Shown: in pieces, positions 43,404-52,437 of the stretch | How the letters are laid out: each line of letters opens with the position of its first letter | How positions within the stretch are numbered: position 1 is the stretch's first letter | Assembly: GCF_029623395.1 (NCBI RefSeq) | Contig: NZ_JAPYKK010000017.1 | Location: 1-64,000, forward strand | From: Sphingomonas echinoides | GTDB lineage: Bacteria; Pseudomonadota; Alphaproteobacteria; Sphingomonadales; Sphingomonadaceae | Reading direction: 5' to 3' | Length of the DNA: 64,000 bases | Notes under the pieces: generated by a model | What the model was told of the DNA's origin: nothing | Database searches by the model: none | The model's input: only the letters and a program-made list of their open reading frames with translations | Translations under genes and position numbers: made by a program

Positions 43404-44306
43404 TCAGACGAATGGAATCTCGGCCCCTGCCGCGTTCGGCTCAGACCAATCCTGGATGAGCCTTGTCGCCCGCGCCAACGGGCCCGTAGTGCGTGTAGCC
43501 ATCCAGACTGCGCCTACACGCCAGACCGCCTCGTCACCGGGCAGCAGGAATAATCTAAGTCGGCCTGGGAGTAGCGAGACGGAACTTGCCGGTACTATCG
43601 CGCATCCCATTCCGGCCGCAACGAGTGCAAGTACTGTCTGGATGTCGTCGGCTTGTTGGACCACCACGGGGTTAAAGGCGTGCGCGTGGCACCATTCCCG
43701 GATCTGTCTAGCAAGACCCGGGCCCCTTTCGTCACGTAGTGCTACGAACTTGAGCTTCTCAAGCTGGCTTAGGCGACCTTCGTTCGTAAGCTCGAAATCA
43801 GCTGGAACGGCGATCGCCAACCGATCAGTCGCAAGCGGAACCGAGGCGAGGTCGCTTGAGACGGGGAATCTAACGAACCCCAGATCCAGTTCGTCGCGAC
43901 GTATTCGATCGATCATTTCGCGTGAAGAGAAATCGTTCATGGTCACCCCGACATCTGGAACGAGAGAACGAAACCTACTGATTATGCGAGGAGCGAGCGT
44001 AATCGTCGATAGCCCGAAGCCGATCGCAAGCGTTCCGGTCTCCCCTGCAACTGTGCGGCGGGCTTCTAGTAAGAACGCGTCGGCGTCGCGCACCAAGCGC
44101 TGGGCAACCGGGAGCAGATGACGCCCTAACTGCGTCACGAAGATCGGTTGCCGATCGCGATCGAACAAGGTGCCGCCAAGCGTGTGTTCCAAAGCGCGGA
44201 TCCGTTTGGTCAATCCTGGTTGTGTGATGTGAAGCTTCTCAGCTGCACGGCCAAAATGGCCATGATCCGCCACGGCGATGAAAGCTCGGAGCCGTTCAAT
44301 ATCCAT
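43404..44306 (-). CDS. LysR-family transcriptional regulator
   Basis: 300 aa. N-terminal winged helix (MDIERLRAFIAVADHGHFGR, AAEKLHITQPGLTKRIRALE), then a periplasmic-binding-like effector domain (TLAIGFGLSTITLAPRIISR, LVAAGMGCAIVPASSV). It is divergent from the nitrilase gene across 84 bp, the classic arrangement for a LysR activator of its neighbour. Confidence 0.93.
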   Translation of the reverse strand: MDIERLRAFIAVADHGHFGRAAEKLHITQPGLTKRIRALEHTLGGTLFDRDRQPIFVTQLGRHLLPVAQRLVRDADAFLLEARRTVAGETGTLAIGFGLSTITLAPRIISRFRSLVPDVGVTMNDFSSREMIDRIRRDELDLGFVRFPVSSDLASVPLATDRLAIAVPADFELTNEGRLSQLEKLKFVALRDERGPGLARQIREWCHAHAFNPVVVQQADDIQTVLALVAAGMGCAIVPASSVSLLPGRLRLFLLPGDEAVWRVGAVWMATRTTGPLARATRLIQDWSEPNAAGAEIPFV

Positions 44307-44390
44307 TCCTGCCAGTTATCACACCATCCCCTACCTTTCATTGGAGTTATACTGGTAGATCGCGATGGTGGCCCCGATAGGAGCATTTCC

Positions 44391-45353
44391 ATGAGCAGAA
44401 GCCTTCGCGTCGCCACTGTCCAGTTTCAGCACAGGGCCGCAGATAAGCAATACAACCTCGGGCGGGTCGAGCATTTCGCCCGAACCGCAGCCGCGGCAGG
44501 AGCACAGATCGCGTGCCTGCCTGAAATGTGCATCAGCGGGTATTGGCACGTGCCGGGTTTGGATCGTGAGGACCTCTACGCGCTCGCCGAACCAGTTGAT
44601 GGACCAAGCGTGTCGCGCGTTGCGGGCCTGGCATGCGATCTGGGAATTGCCATCGGGGTTGGTTGGCTTGAGCATGACGAGGATGACAAGCTCTACAACG
44701 CTTATCGGCTCTGTATGCCGGATGGGTCGGGGCATACCCATCGCAAGCTTCACGCCTTCGAGCATACGCTTATTTGCTCCGGCAATGGCTACACGGTGTT
44801 CGACACGCCATGGGGAGTGCGCGTGGGTATGCTCATCTGCTGGGACAACAACCTTATCGAAAATCCACGCGCGACTGCGCTCTTGGGCGCCGAGGTGCTG
44901 TTAGCGCCGCATCAGACCGGAGGCACCAATTCGCTCAGCCCAAAGGGTATGAAGCATATTCCGATTAGCTATTGGGAAGAACGCGAGCAGGACCCCGAAC
45001 GTCTGAGGCGTGAGTTCCAAGGCCTCAATGGACGTAACTGGTTGATGCGTTGGCTACCTGCGCGCGCCCACGACAATGGGCTGTTCATTGTCTTCAGCAA
45101 CGGCGTCGGGCGCGACGAGGACGAAGTGCGAACGGGCCACGCGATGATTCTCGATCCCTATGGAGACGTGCTTTCGGAATCGAGGTCGATCGGGGATGAC
45201 ATGGTTCTGGCCGATCTTGAGTTAGACGCGGTGGAGACCAGCAGCGGCCGCAGATGGATGCGCGGACGGCGACCCGATCTTTACGGACCGCTTGCGGAGA
45301 GTCGGGGGACGGAACTGTCGCCGCGGGCAACTCGATTTGGCGTGGAAAACTGA
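44391..45353 (+). CDS. carbon-nitrogen hydrolase (nitrilase superfamily)
   Basis: 320 aa from ATG 44391 with GATAGGAG upstream. The Glu-Lys-Cys triad is visible: E45 in ACLPEMCISGY, K119 in HTHRKLHAFE, C150 in GMLICWDNNL. Such enzymes cleave nitriles, amides or carbamoyl groups. SYWEEREQDPERLRREF, then GLNGRNWLMRWLPARAHDNG may be a family-specific insertion shaping the substrate site. It is probably induced through the divergent LysR regulator. A catabolic aliphatic amidase or N-carbamoyl hydrolase role is a guess. Confidence 0.9.
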   Translation: MSRSLRVATVQFQHRAADKQYNLGRVEHFARTAAAAGAQIACLPEMCISGYWHVPGLDREDLYALAEPVDGPSVSRVAGLACDLGIAIGVGWLEHDEDDKLYNAYRLCMPDGSGHTHRKLHAFEHTLICSGNGYTVFDTPWGVRVGMLICWDNNLIENPRATALLGAEVLLAPHQTGGTNSLSPKGMKHIPISYWEEREQDPERLRREFQGLNGRNWLMRWLPARAHDNGLFIVFSNGVGRDEDEVRTGHAMILDPYGDVLSESRSIGDDMVLADLELDAVETSSGRRWMRGRRPDLYGPLAESRGTELSPRATRFGVEN

Positions 45354-45451
45354 CCCCGGCGACCTCCGGTAGGGGGGGAGCGGGCTTCTCAAAAACGAAG
45401 GTCCAGCGGGAAAGGCGTGGTGCGGCAATGGTTTCGTCGTCGCCGAACGAG

Positions 45452-45521
45452 CCGCTTTCTCAAAATCTGTTCCCAATTGAGTTTTCCCGAAATTGCCTGC
45501 CGGACATGGAAAAACGGGAAT
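45452..45521. repeat. dispersed intergenic repeat, family A copy 3
   Basis: CCGCTTTCTCAAAATCTG, TTCCCAATTGAGTTTTCCCG, and GGAAAAACGGGAATC follow the order of 42-119 in the same orientation, more diverged. Confidence 0.7.
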
Positions 45522-45598
45522 CTGATTATGGCTCGAACGGTAGGTTTCAGGATCTTGCGCGTACAGACTAAACGACCGGGTTTGGGCGGGGGCTGCCC

Positions 45599-45688
45599 GA
45601 CCGCTTTTTCGCCCAATAGCTGCCGGTCGGGTTACGGGCAGGGTAGACGCGCTAGCGACGCTGGAACGGCGATAGGTGGTGGAAAGCG
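45599..45688. repeat. dispersed repeat, family C
   Basis: GACCGCTTTTTCGCCCAATA, GCTGCCGGTCGGGTTACGG, and GGAACGGCGATAGGTGGTGG match the order in 51351-51455 and 56514-56617. Confidence 0.65.
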
Positions 45689-45766
45689 AACATACGTCTT
45701 CGACGCAAAAGAGCCGCCGGACTGCACAACCTACGGCTCTTCATTCAGCTCAATTAGGGGTGCGAC

Positions 45767-46390
45767 TTAAGCAAAGGCGACGGGCGTCTGGCGACGGCGC
45801 ATGGCACCACCGACTAGGCAGAAACCCACGATCATCATCGCCCAAATGGCGGGTTCAGGTACACTCGGCGTGACCCGATCGGCCAACAATGCACTGCTAA
45901 AGCTGGTGATGTTATCGCCCTGAGCCGAAAAGAAGAAACGTCCGGGTGTCGGATCGAAGCCCGCAAGCCTCAAATTGCCCAGCGCGGTAAACGACAACTG
46001 GTTCGCTCCGGGGCGGGTGACTTGTGAGACGCTGGCCAAATCAAAAGCAAGGCCGCTTGAAAACGAAACAAAGTTCTGGAGGGTACCCTGGCTGGCGAAG
46101 CTGCTTATGTTTTGAATTGTGCCACAGCCGCTTGTCAGAGACGCGCAAGATCCGATCGAGGCAAATGAGCCGCTGCCGGCGCCGTAGCTGGTGAGCGTTC
46201 CCGAACTGCCAGACACTGATGTTCCAGCGGCATTAGCGAAGGTAATGCCGGTTGCCGCTCCCATCCCGGTGCTGCCTACCGCTTGGGCATAACCGGCTAC
46301 CGAGATTTGCCCTGTGATGAACGCAGCGCCTGCCGACGTGGCGCTGAGCGCTAATGCGCCACCAAGTAATCCGCGTAAGATCAGTTTCAT
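45767..46390 (-). CDS. PEP-CTERM sorting-domain protein
   Basis: 207 aa exported protein with signal peptide (MKLILRGLLGGALALSATSA) and a low-complexity Gly/Ser-rich body. The C-terminus has VPEPAIWAMMIVGF, a hydrophobic helix and RRRQ, the PEP-CTERM tripartite signal removed by an exosortase. Likely a surface or extracellular-matrix protein. No exosortase gene is in the window. Two more PEP-CTERM genes follow upstream on the same strand. Confidence 0.88.
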   Translation of the reverse strand: MKLILRGLLGGALALSATSAGAAFITGQISVAGYAQAVGSTGMGAATGITFANAAGTSVSGSSGTLTSYGAGSGSFASIGSCASLTSGCGTIQNISSFASQGTLQNFVSFSSGLAFDLASVSQVTRPGANQLSFTALGNLRLAGFDPTPGRFFFSAQGDNITSFSSALLADRVTPSVPEPAIWAMMIVGFCLVGGAMRRRQTPVAFA

Positions 46391-46774
46391 GTTAACGTCC
46401 CCCGGCAGCGTGGGACACGAGCCGTCAACCGAGCTTACGCGCGCACCGGATGAAGTAAATTACCTAAAAGCCCACAAAAGTTCGCTTCGATCGATACTGA
46501 GACGATCGACGGTCGCTGCGGGGCGCTGCGTCAGCACGCGCGACGCTTTCTGTCCGAACTACTGTAATTAGGCGATTGCGAACTTCATCTACCCTTGTTC
46601 GCTCCCGTCACCAGAGCGGTTCGCTTTGGCCAGCGCACGCGCGGGTCGACCAGGAATAAGCGACGTGAGGACGGTGTGGTAAGCGCCCGCACCGGTGACC
46701 GGCAGCAACTCACCATAGTGAAAGCCAGCAGCCATACAGCTGGCGGCTTCCTTTCGATCCTACTGAGCCGGGAG
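46391..46774. other. non-coding gap between PEP-CTERM genes
   Basis: This should hold the promoter of the 45767-46390 gene. A minus-strand frame at 46585-46836 is Arg/Ser-rich and overlaps the next gene's 3' end, so it is not supported. Nothing else was recognised. Confidence 0.4.
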
Positions 46775-47401
46775 TTAAGCGGCGTAGGAGACAGCCACTT
46801 TGTGGCGACGGCGCATCGCGAAGCCCATTGCGCCAAACCCCAGAACCATCATGCCCCAGGTTGCGGGCTCAGGCACCGCGGCTGTGACCGATTGGCTGTT
46901 CAGAGCGCCTACGAGAGAAGTGGAAGTGCCACTGCCGGGCGCGAGAAGCAGACGGCTCAAAGTAGCGCCGTTTGCTAGCCCAAAGTCCGACAGGTCGATC
47001 GCGGCGGCATTGACCTGGTACTGCGAGCCCTGCCTACCAGTGAAGTAGGACGTGTAGGCGCGGGTGATGCTGTTGATCGTGACATTCCAGCCGTCCAGAA
47101 TATTGCCTAGTTCAAACAGTACAAGATCGTTACCCGCGCCGTTGAAGACGACGTTGTCGTTGAACGCGAAACTGAGCGTGCCGTTTACGCCGGTGTAGGT
47201 GTTAACGTCTTTGTCGATCAGTGCCGAAACGGGGGTAATGCCGCTAGAAAACGTTGCGTCCCCCGTAATAACTACGGCATCCGCAAAAGCGTCATCTGCA
47301 AACGTATATCCGCCAACGGGAGTGGTGGCACTGGCTGGCGTCGCAGCGGCGGCCGCGATCACAGTTGTAGACGCCAAAAGCTTTGCGATCATCTTGGTCA
47401 T
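46775..47401 (-). CDS. PEP-CTERM sorting-domain protein
   Basis: 208 aa from ATG 47401 (MTKMIAKLLASTTVIAAAAA). Body strands (TLSFAFNDNVVFNGAGNDLV, LFELGNILDGWNVTINSITR) look like a beta-sandwich. The end has VPEPATWGMMVLGFGAMGFA, then MRRRHK, the exosortase signal. The neighbours are two further PEP-CTERM proteins with otherwise different bodies. Confidence 0.88.
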   Translation of the reverse strand: MTKMIAKLLASTTVIAAAAATPASATTPVGGYTFADDAFADAVVITGDATFSSGITPVSALIDKDVNTYTGVNGTLSFAFNDNVVFNGAGNDLVLFELGNILDGWNVTINSITRAYTSYFTGRQGSQYQVNAAAIDLSDFGLANGATLSRLLLAPGSGTSTSLVGALNSQSVTAAVPEPATWGMMVLGFGAMGFAMRRRHKVAVSYAA

Positions 47402-47475
47402 AGTTATGCACCCGTATTTGAAGTGGCGCCGCCGGTTACAAATCAGCGGCGTCTTCACCTTGAAAAAGGTCGGAG

Positions 47476-48012
47476 TTACGCGAACTTTACAGACAAACGA
47501 CGACTCCCGCGCATTGCCGCTCCAACTACTCCAAAGCCGACCATCAGCATTGCCCAAGTCTCGGGTTCGGGAACGGCGGACGCCAAAGATATGGTCAAAA
47601 CGCCACTACCGTTGTCATAGGCCGTACCACCGCCTGGATATCCAATCCCACGCTTAGCATTATAGGTAGTTACATATGATCCCACTCCTGTGATGGCAGT
47701 ATCTGGAGCAAAGAAGTAACTGACCACCTTACCTTCGTCACCAAATAAGCCATAGCCGGCGCTATAGCTGAATCCATTAAATACCAGCGGATTGATTATC
47801 AGGCCATTCACGCTTCCGCTAAGATAGTCCAATGTATTTGCAGCGATCTTGTCACTCGTGTACGAAATATTCGAGGCAGAATACGATCCTTCTGCGTTAA
47901 AGTGAAATTCGTAAACATACGACGCGGCCTTCGCCTGACCGCTCGATGCAAGCAACATGACCAAAGAACCAGTCATCGCTAACATTGCCTTGAGTTTCAC
48001 AATTCTGCGCAT
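47476..48012 (-). CDS. PEP-CTERM sorting-domain protein
   Basis: 178 aa with signal peptide (MRRIVKLKAMLAMTGSLVML ending GQAKAA), a beta-rich body, and VPEPETWAMLMVGFGVVGAA followed by Arg residues at the C-terminus. GGGAAGAGAAAC is the ribosome site. Its coding sequence is lower in GC than the two neighbours. Confidence 0.88.
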   Translation of the reverse strand: MRRIVKLKAMLAMTGSLVMLLASSGQAKAASYVYEFHFNAEGSYSASNISYTSDKIAANTLDYLSGSVNGLIINPLVFNGFSYSAGYGLFGDEGKVVSYFFAPDTAITGVGSYVTTYNAKRGIGYPGGGTAYDNGSGVLTISLASAVPEPETWAMLMVGFGVVGAAMRGSRRLSVKFA

Positions 48013-48467
48013 GTTAGTTTCTCTTCCCTTTTGTACCCGGATTGGTACTTTAAGGTATCCTTAGCAAAACGTTCATCGTCTGTGGATAGCCTTAACCGAC
48101 CTAGAATCCCACTGAGCTAGGCTCGGCGTCCCAATTAGTCTCGTTCGGGGCCTCGAAGAGAACTAGGGGCTGAAAAGCAGTCACCCCTACATTGACCATG
48201 CCCGTCGTGCGACAACGCTGACGTCGCGTGTGTTGCGTATGTCTTGAGACTCGCGAGTCTCGTGATAGCGGCATGGCTCAACCTCGCGTGAAAAGCCGAC
48301 GTTTATCCCATGCATATGGCTGGTGGCTCGTCGGAGCAGTTTGGGGAAGTGTTGGTTCGGCGGCGCCTCAAGCCACAACCCTAGCGTGGCGCCAAGCTGC
48401 GAGCCCAGTTGCCAGTTGATGGTCCATAAGCAACGACACGTGTTACAACCCCTTTTCCAGGTGAGCG
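48013..48467. other. non-coding stretch upstream of AraC-type gene
   Basis: Contains a perfect 16-bp palindrome GAGACTCGCGAGTCTC (48246-48261) inside a diverged family B-like context (GTGCGACAACGCTGACGTCG at 48207; GTGATAGCGGCATGG). No gene is seen. Confidence 0.4.
48246..48261. repeat. 16-bp perfect palindrome
   Basis: GAGACTCGCGAGTCTC, self-complementary with no spacer, about 205 bp upstream of the AraC-family start. It could be an operator, or the fold-back centre of a repeat element. Confidence 0.45.
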
Positions 48468-49466
48468 ATGTCCGATGAATGCAGCGAGACGATTTCCAAG
48501 ATCGTCATGGACACATCGCCCCTGCCGGAGCCCGAGCAGTTCGCGTACTGGGCGGCGCACTCGGTCGGCGCCAGGCTGGAGCAGCGTTTACCAGGGTCGT
48601 TCCTTGCACGCGGCGATCTATGGAACCTCGGTGTTTTGCAGATAGCATTGATCGAGGTGGATCCATTCGTGGCCACCCGCAATCTCCCGTTGGTGAACGC
48701 TGTCGAGCTCAATTACGTGCAGATCGTCCAGTTGCTTGAAGGCGCGATCACCTTCGAAGCGGGTGGCGAGACGTTCGAGCTGGAGGCGCCTGTCTCGTTC
48801 GTCCGCGATTATGCGCAGCCCAGTACGGCGACATCGACGCGCATCCGGTGCTTGATCCTTTATTTCGCGCGGGATTTCCTTGAGGAGGCTGTCGGCCCTC
48901 TCGGCTTCCAAGGCCCACTTGCTCCCGTCCCCGAGCTTGCGTTGCTGCGTGACACGGTACTCGGCATGATCCGGTTTTTTCCTTCAGCGACTGCAAGCAG
49001 CGCGCCGCTTTATGCGACAATCCTGCGCGATCTTACAGCCTCCGCTCTTCAGCTTGCAGGTGTCAGCAAGAATGCCGGACAAGTGTCACTCCTCGCTGCG
49101 GCGAAGACCTATGTCGCAACGCAGCCACCTGGCACGTTGTCGGTGGCTGGGATCACCGCTGCCCTCGGTATCTCCCGATCGGTGCTGTACCGGTTGTTCG
49201 AATTTGACGGCGGCCTGCTTGCCTATGATCGAACGCGTCGACTGCGCGCGGTGCACCGAGCTATGTGCAATCCGCTCAACGCCAGCACGCTCGACGATCT
49301 TGCCGTCCGCTACGGATTTCGCGATCAAGCCGCCTTGCTGCGTAGCTTCCGCAAGGCATTCGGCTACTCGCCGAGCGAGTTGCGCGAACGCCATGTTAAC
49401 GCCATTCCGTCGATGACTGCCACAGCCTCCGATCAAGTGCGACAGGTGCTCGACCACATGACGTGA
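48468..49466 (+). CDS. AraC-family transcriptional regulator
   Basis: 332 aa, ribosome site AGGTGAG. The N-terminal ~200 residues (GDLWNLGVLQIALIEVDPFV, VQIVQLLEGAITFEAGGETF) are of the AraC-binding-like domain type. The C-terminal HTH region (LSVAGITAALGISRSVLYRL, TLDDLAVRYGFRDQAALLRS, FRKAFGYSPSELRERH) is characteristic. It lies between a PEP-CTERM group and SpoIIAA-like genes; the target is not evident. Confidence 0.9.
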   Translation: MSDECSETISKIVMDTSPLPEPEQFAYWAAHSVGARLEQRLPGSFLARGDLWNLGVLQIALIEVDPFVATRNLPLVNAVELNYVQIVQLLEGAITFEAGGETFELEAPVSFVRDYAQPSTATSTRIRCLILYFARDFLEEAVGPLGFQGPLAPVPELALLRDTVLGMIRFFPSATASSAPLYATILRDLTASALQLAGVSKNAGQVSLLAAAKTYVATQPPGTLSVAGITAALGISRSVLYRLFEFDGGLLAYDRTRRLRAVHRAMCNPLNASTLDDLAVRYGFRDQAALLRSFRKAFGYSPSELRERHVNAIPSMTATASDQVRQVLDHMT

Positions 49467-49483
49467 GGCGCATGCGGTTCGGC

Positions 49484-49541
49484 CGTCGCGTATGTCCTAG
49501 GTTTCGACGCCGCATATATCCCTTCTTTTGCGACAGCGGCA
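49484..49541. repeat. dispersed repeat, family B
   Basis: CGTCGCGTATGTCCTAGGTT, TCGACGCCGCATATATCCC and TTCTTTTGCGACAGCGGC. Close to 59795-59852. Confidence 0.7.
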
Positions 49542-49674
49542 TGTCCGGATCTGGCAGAAAGCGACACGAACGGGTTCGGGGGCCTTGCTATCGTGAAGCC
49601 GAGCCTGGGTGCTTGGTAAGATTCATCAGAGTTTTGCATATGCGGATCGCACGGTTCTTTGCCACTGGTTAGCC

Positions 49675-49700
49675 GATGCAAAACCCGTGATTTTTGCATC
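49675..49700. repeat. GATGCAAAA hairpin 1
   Basis: Perfect 9-bp stem GATGCAAAA / TTTTGCATC, directly at the 3' end of the SpoIIAA-like gene, whose stop codon is in the hairpin. Related hairpins at 50145-50173 and 59300-59328. It may end transcription or stabilise the mRNA. Confidence 0.55.
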
Positions 49701-50082
49701 AGGGATGTGAGGGCGGCTCCAGAAGCCAAAGACGGGCAGCAGAAACGTCGTCCTCAAAATACTGAACCGGACGATCGCGCGCCGCGCGCTGAACCTGCAT
49801 TTTAGATAGAGATTTTGTGACGACGATCGCAATTCGCCGTGAGTAGTGCGCAGGGCTGTGCAGAACCTTCTCGAACGCCGCGACTGATTCTTGCGATTGA
49901 ATTTTCATCTCGCGAATATCAATCAAAGTGAGATGCTGGTTCGGCCCGCAGCGCAGCTGCTGATGCGCCAAATCTCGCGCCGCAGCGAATTCCGCTACAT
50001 CCGCGGGCTCGTAGAAGCCCGCCATGTGACAGGCGACCAGACTGAGGGCCGGGTCAACTTCAAAGCTGTAGGTTGGCGTCAT
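49699..50082 (-). CDS. SpoIIAA/STAS-like protein
   Basis: 127 aa, ATG 50082 with GGAGG upstream. YSFEVDPALSLVACHMAGFY, then LTLIDIREMKIQSQESVAAF, and RIAIVVTKSLSKMQVQRAAR with a final ARLWLLEP fits the SpoIIAA-like/STAS fold of alternating strands and helices. A related gene lies at 58048-58425. No conserved phosphorylatable Ser in the anti-anti-sigma context (DxSG) is visible, so partner-switch function is doubtful. Confidence 0.65.
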   Translation of the reverse strand: MTPTYSFEVDPALSLVACHMAGFYEPADVAEFAAARDLAHQQLRCGPNQHLTLIDIREMKIQSQESVAAFEKVLHSPAHYSRRIAIVVTKSLSKMQVQRAARDRPVQYFEDDVSAARLWLLEPPSHP

Positions 50083-50417
50083 GGCCCTCCACTACCAGTA
50101 GCTCGTTATCGAGTCATTGCTTCCGGTAACCGTATGTCACTGCGCTGATGCGAAAGTTTTGATTTTGCATCAGGAACAACCGGGTTTGGTGAAGAGCCGC
50201 TCGTCTGCTCTTGGGCTGGGATTAACGTAAACAACCGCTCGTTCAGCTTGCAGGGCAGGGGGGCTAAGCAGCTGATTGGGTAAAAGTCGTTAGCTCGCTT
50301 TAGGACTTGGGGTGGCTACTGTCCAGAATCGACGGATTAAGCACTGCCACAGGTGCTAGCGCGTCATCCCGTCAAACCCTTCTTGCGGCAGACCGACTGG
50401 GCTTCTTACGATTGATG
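50083..50417. other. non-coding gap with GATGCAAAA hairpin 2
   Basis: A hairpin with arms CTGATGCGAAA and TTTTGCATCAG (one G-T pair) at 50145-50173. The rest shows no gene; AGCGGACGA-like repeat blocks are not clear here. Confidence 0.4.
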
Positions 50418-50810
50418 TTACGCTAATCTGTCGATAAAATTACCTCGTACGCTTTTGAAATAATAATCATCTTTTAGCGTCACATTTCCATTCAATTTGC
50501 TGTCACCGCTGAATGATTGATTCTTTATTTCTTGGTAAACATCCATAGAACCGTTGTTATATGAAGTCACAACAGTCTGAAGCCTTCCAGCTACGAATAC
50601 CTGCTGGTCAACTTCATAGGTCTGCCTAACTGGCAGCTGAGCATCGATCGATAGCGCCCCGTCGCTAAATTTGTTGCCCGACAAGTTTTTGCGGGCTTTT
50701 ACGTTATCTGAACTCGTTACGTCATCTGAAACGGCGCGCGGAACGTTCGCTCTGACAGAGCTTGAACCACTCGATATCACTCGAGGAGGAAGACCAGATG
50801 CAATACGCAC
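50418..50810 (-). CDS. hypothetical AT-rich gene, up to 130 aa
   Basis: From GTG 50810, or a later start. The product contains beta-strand-like text (QTYEVDQQVFVAGRLQTVVT, SYNNGSMDVYQEIKNQSFSG) and no signal peptide or membrane span. Base composition and codon use differ from most neighbours, so it may be recently acquired. No family is recognised, and the start is not certain. Confidence 0.4.
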   Translation of the reverse strand: MRIASGLPPRVISSGSSSVRANVPRAVSDDVTSSDNVKARKNLSGNKFSDGALSIDAQLPVRQTYEVDQQVFVAGRLQTVVTSYNNGSMDVYQEIKNQSFSGDSKLNGNVTLKDDYYFKSVRGNFIDRLA

Positions 50811-51034
50811 AATGCCTTATACGAAATATATGTGCGAAAAGCGTTTAATCAATTTCGTTAAAATCGCTCCTAAACTGCTGCTGGCATACGACTTTGGTCT
50901 AATTCTGGCTCACGGGTCGCTGTGCGTATTATAAACATTTCCTTGGTCGTCGATCTCAGTGTCTCTGACGGTCCGCATCAGAGGACGTTTGTACAAACGA
51001 CCCGGCAGGGGAGCTATACAGACTGTTTGGGTGG

Positions 51035-51247
51035 TTAGTTCTTGGCTGTTGCCAAGGTGTGCGCGACCAAGGCGTTCGCGTGACCATGACCCATCCCATG
51101 GTCGGTTTTCAGCATGCTAACCAGATCCATGTGCTTCCCCGGGAGGTTCTGGCGCACCAACGCCTGCCATTCAGCGATCGAGCGACCATACTTCTTCTCG
51201 ATGGAGGGGAAGTAGGATGAGGGGCCTTTAACCGGTGCATCCGCCAT
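51035..51247 (-). CDS. DUF4287-domain protein
   Basis: 70 aa with GGAG upstream. SYFPSIEKKYGRSIAEWQAL, then KHMDLVSMLKTDHGMGHGHA and NALVAHTL make the DUF4287 signature almost end to end. The family's role is unknown; it is often found beside DUF5655 or alone in stress-related settings. Confidence 0.85.
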   Translation of the reverse strand: MADAPVKGPSSYFPSIEKKYGRSIAEWQALVRQNLPGKHMDLVSMLKTDHGMGHGHANALVAHTLATAKN

Positions 51248-51350
51248 AGCTGCGCAACTCCGACGTGGGTTCTTGCAACATTATCGCTCGCCTCTTCTCG
51301 AACCGCAACGACGGATGGAACAACGTCTGAGCTCACGGACATCCGCTATT

Positions 51351-51455
51351 GGGCGCTTGCGGACTGGCAGCTTTCCCGCCCGATAGCTGACGGTCGGCTT
51401 TGAGGCACGATGGACGCCCGCGAAGGGTCTAAACAGCAATAGATGGTGGGGAACG
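51351..51455. repeat. dispersed repeat, family C
   Basis: GGGCGCTTGCGGACTGGCAG, CTTTCCCGCCCGATAGCTGA, CGGTCGGCTTTGAGG, TGGACGCCCGCGAAGGGTCT, AACAGCAATAGATGGTGGGG. Matches 56514-56617 and 45599-45688 in order. Confidence 0.7.
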
Positions 51456-51467
51456 GACCGGCAGCTT

Positions 51468-51713
51468 TCAGGAGGTAGTTGGCGATAGCTGCCGTTCCCG
51501 AAAAGGATCGAGAAACGGGAAAGCCTCTACGCCACAGCCGCGAGGCTTTTTGCGCGCTGTAGGTCCGTCGGCCCGCCCGAAAGCGGTGAGCATGGCTTGT
51601 AGGTCCGCCTTCTCGGGGACGAAGACAACCACGCCAGCAACCTCAACGCGTTGCCGCGTCGCAGGCAGTACGGGCAGCCACCTCTTCCCTGACCGGCGGT
51701 GGAAGTTTGCCAT
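51468..51713 (-). CDS. small hypothetical protein, 81 aa
   Basis: ATG at 51713 with GGTGGAG upstream. MANFHRRSGKRWLPVLPATR, then VEVAGVVVFVPEKADLQAML reads like a genuine fold, but the last ~20 codons run into a TTCCCGAAAAGG-type repeat (51496-51522), so the gene may have lost its original end. No family is recognised. The opposite-strand frame is less convincing. Confidence 0.4.
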   Translation of the reverse strand: MANFHRRSGKRWLPVLPATRQRVEVAGVVVFVPEKADLQAMLTAFGRADGPTARKKPRGCGVEAFPFLDPFRERQLSPTTS

Positions 51714-51763
51714 GAACTCCACCGGCAACAACGTCGTTCCGGTCCACGGGCAGTGCGCTACGA

Positions 51764-52228
51764 TTATTGAGGTTCAGACCCATAGCGGTTAGGTCCGGGA
51801 ACACCCTGTCTACCCGTCCAGAACAGTGACAAGACCATCACGACGGGCATTGTTGCCACCCAGACCATGAACCCGAACGACAAAACCGCTATTGGTGTCG
51901 GGCTTTGCAGAATTGGGAGATCAGCGACTATAAATGCGACCGGCCCCAGCAGTAGGAGCGGGGGGATTGGCCACCAGCCCGATAGATTCAGGTCATGCAA
52001 CCGCCTTACCAGAACCGCCAGCGCCGGAACTTCGATCACCGCCCGAGGAAGGAAAGCAATGAAGGACGAGGGGGCAACTGTGACCAAGCTCAAGATCGTT
52101 CGAGATACATACCATATCCCTAGCAGGCCAATCAGCGACCACAGGAACTCAGGTCGAGAAGAGCGGCCTCGAAAATCAGCAAAGCGGCTCAGCGCCATTC
52201 GCATCCAGTGCCAAGGTGATTTAAACAT
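51764..52228 (-). CDS. DUF805 membrane protein
   Basis: 154 aa. ALSRFADFRGRSSRPEFLW, RRLHDLNLSGWW and the C-terminal GVPGPNRYG are the DUF805 hallmarks, with four hydrophobic spans between. An inner-membrane protein of unknown role. Confidence 0.9.
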   Translation of the reverse strand: MFKSPWHWMRMALSRFADFRGRSSRPEFLWSLIGLLGIWYVSRTILSLVTVAPSSFIAFLPRAVIEVPALAVLVRRLHDLNLSGWWPIPPLLLLGPVAFIVADLPILQSPTPIAVLSFGFMVWVATMPVVMVLSLFWTGRQGVPGPNRYGSEPQ

Positions 52229-52437
52229 TAGTCCTACCTATCACGCACAACAATGCTCCGGAATTTTTGCGGCATGCTGGTAGGCATGGCCGGCGCGCCG
52301 GCTGTTGCGCGAAGCTGACTCGCAGCTTTCAAGCGGCAAAGCTGCCGGTCTGGAAACGCCCGATAGCGGACGATTATCTACGTCAGGACAGAGCCTAGTG
52401 GCGGCGAACATGACTGCCATGCTCGCCGCCTGTCACC

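Larger units (their letters stand above)
45354..45766. other. repeat-filled gap
   Basis: Between the nitrilase stop and the PEP-CTERM gene end lie a family A repeat (45452-45521) and a family C repeat (45599-45688). No gene is supported. Confidence 0.5.

Noticed and set aside
46585..46836. 83-codon minus-strand frame between PEP-CTERM genes
   Set aside because: Arg/Ser-rich, overlaps the end of the neighbouring real gene and has no ribosome site.
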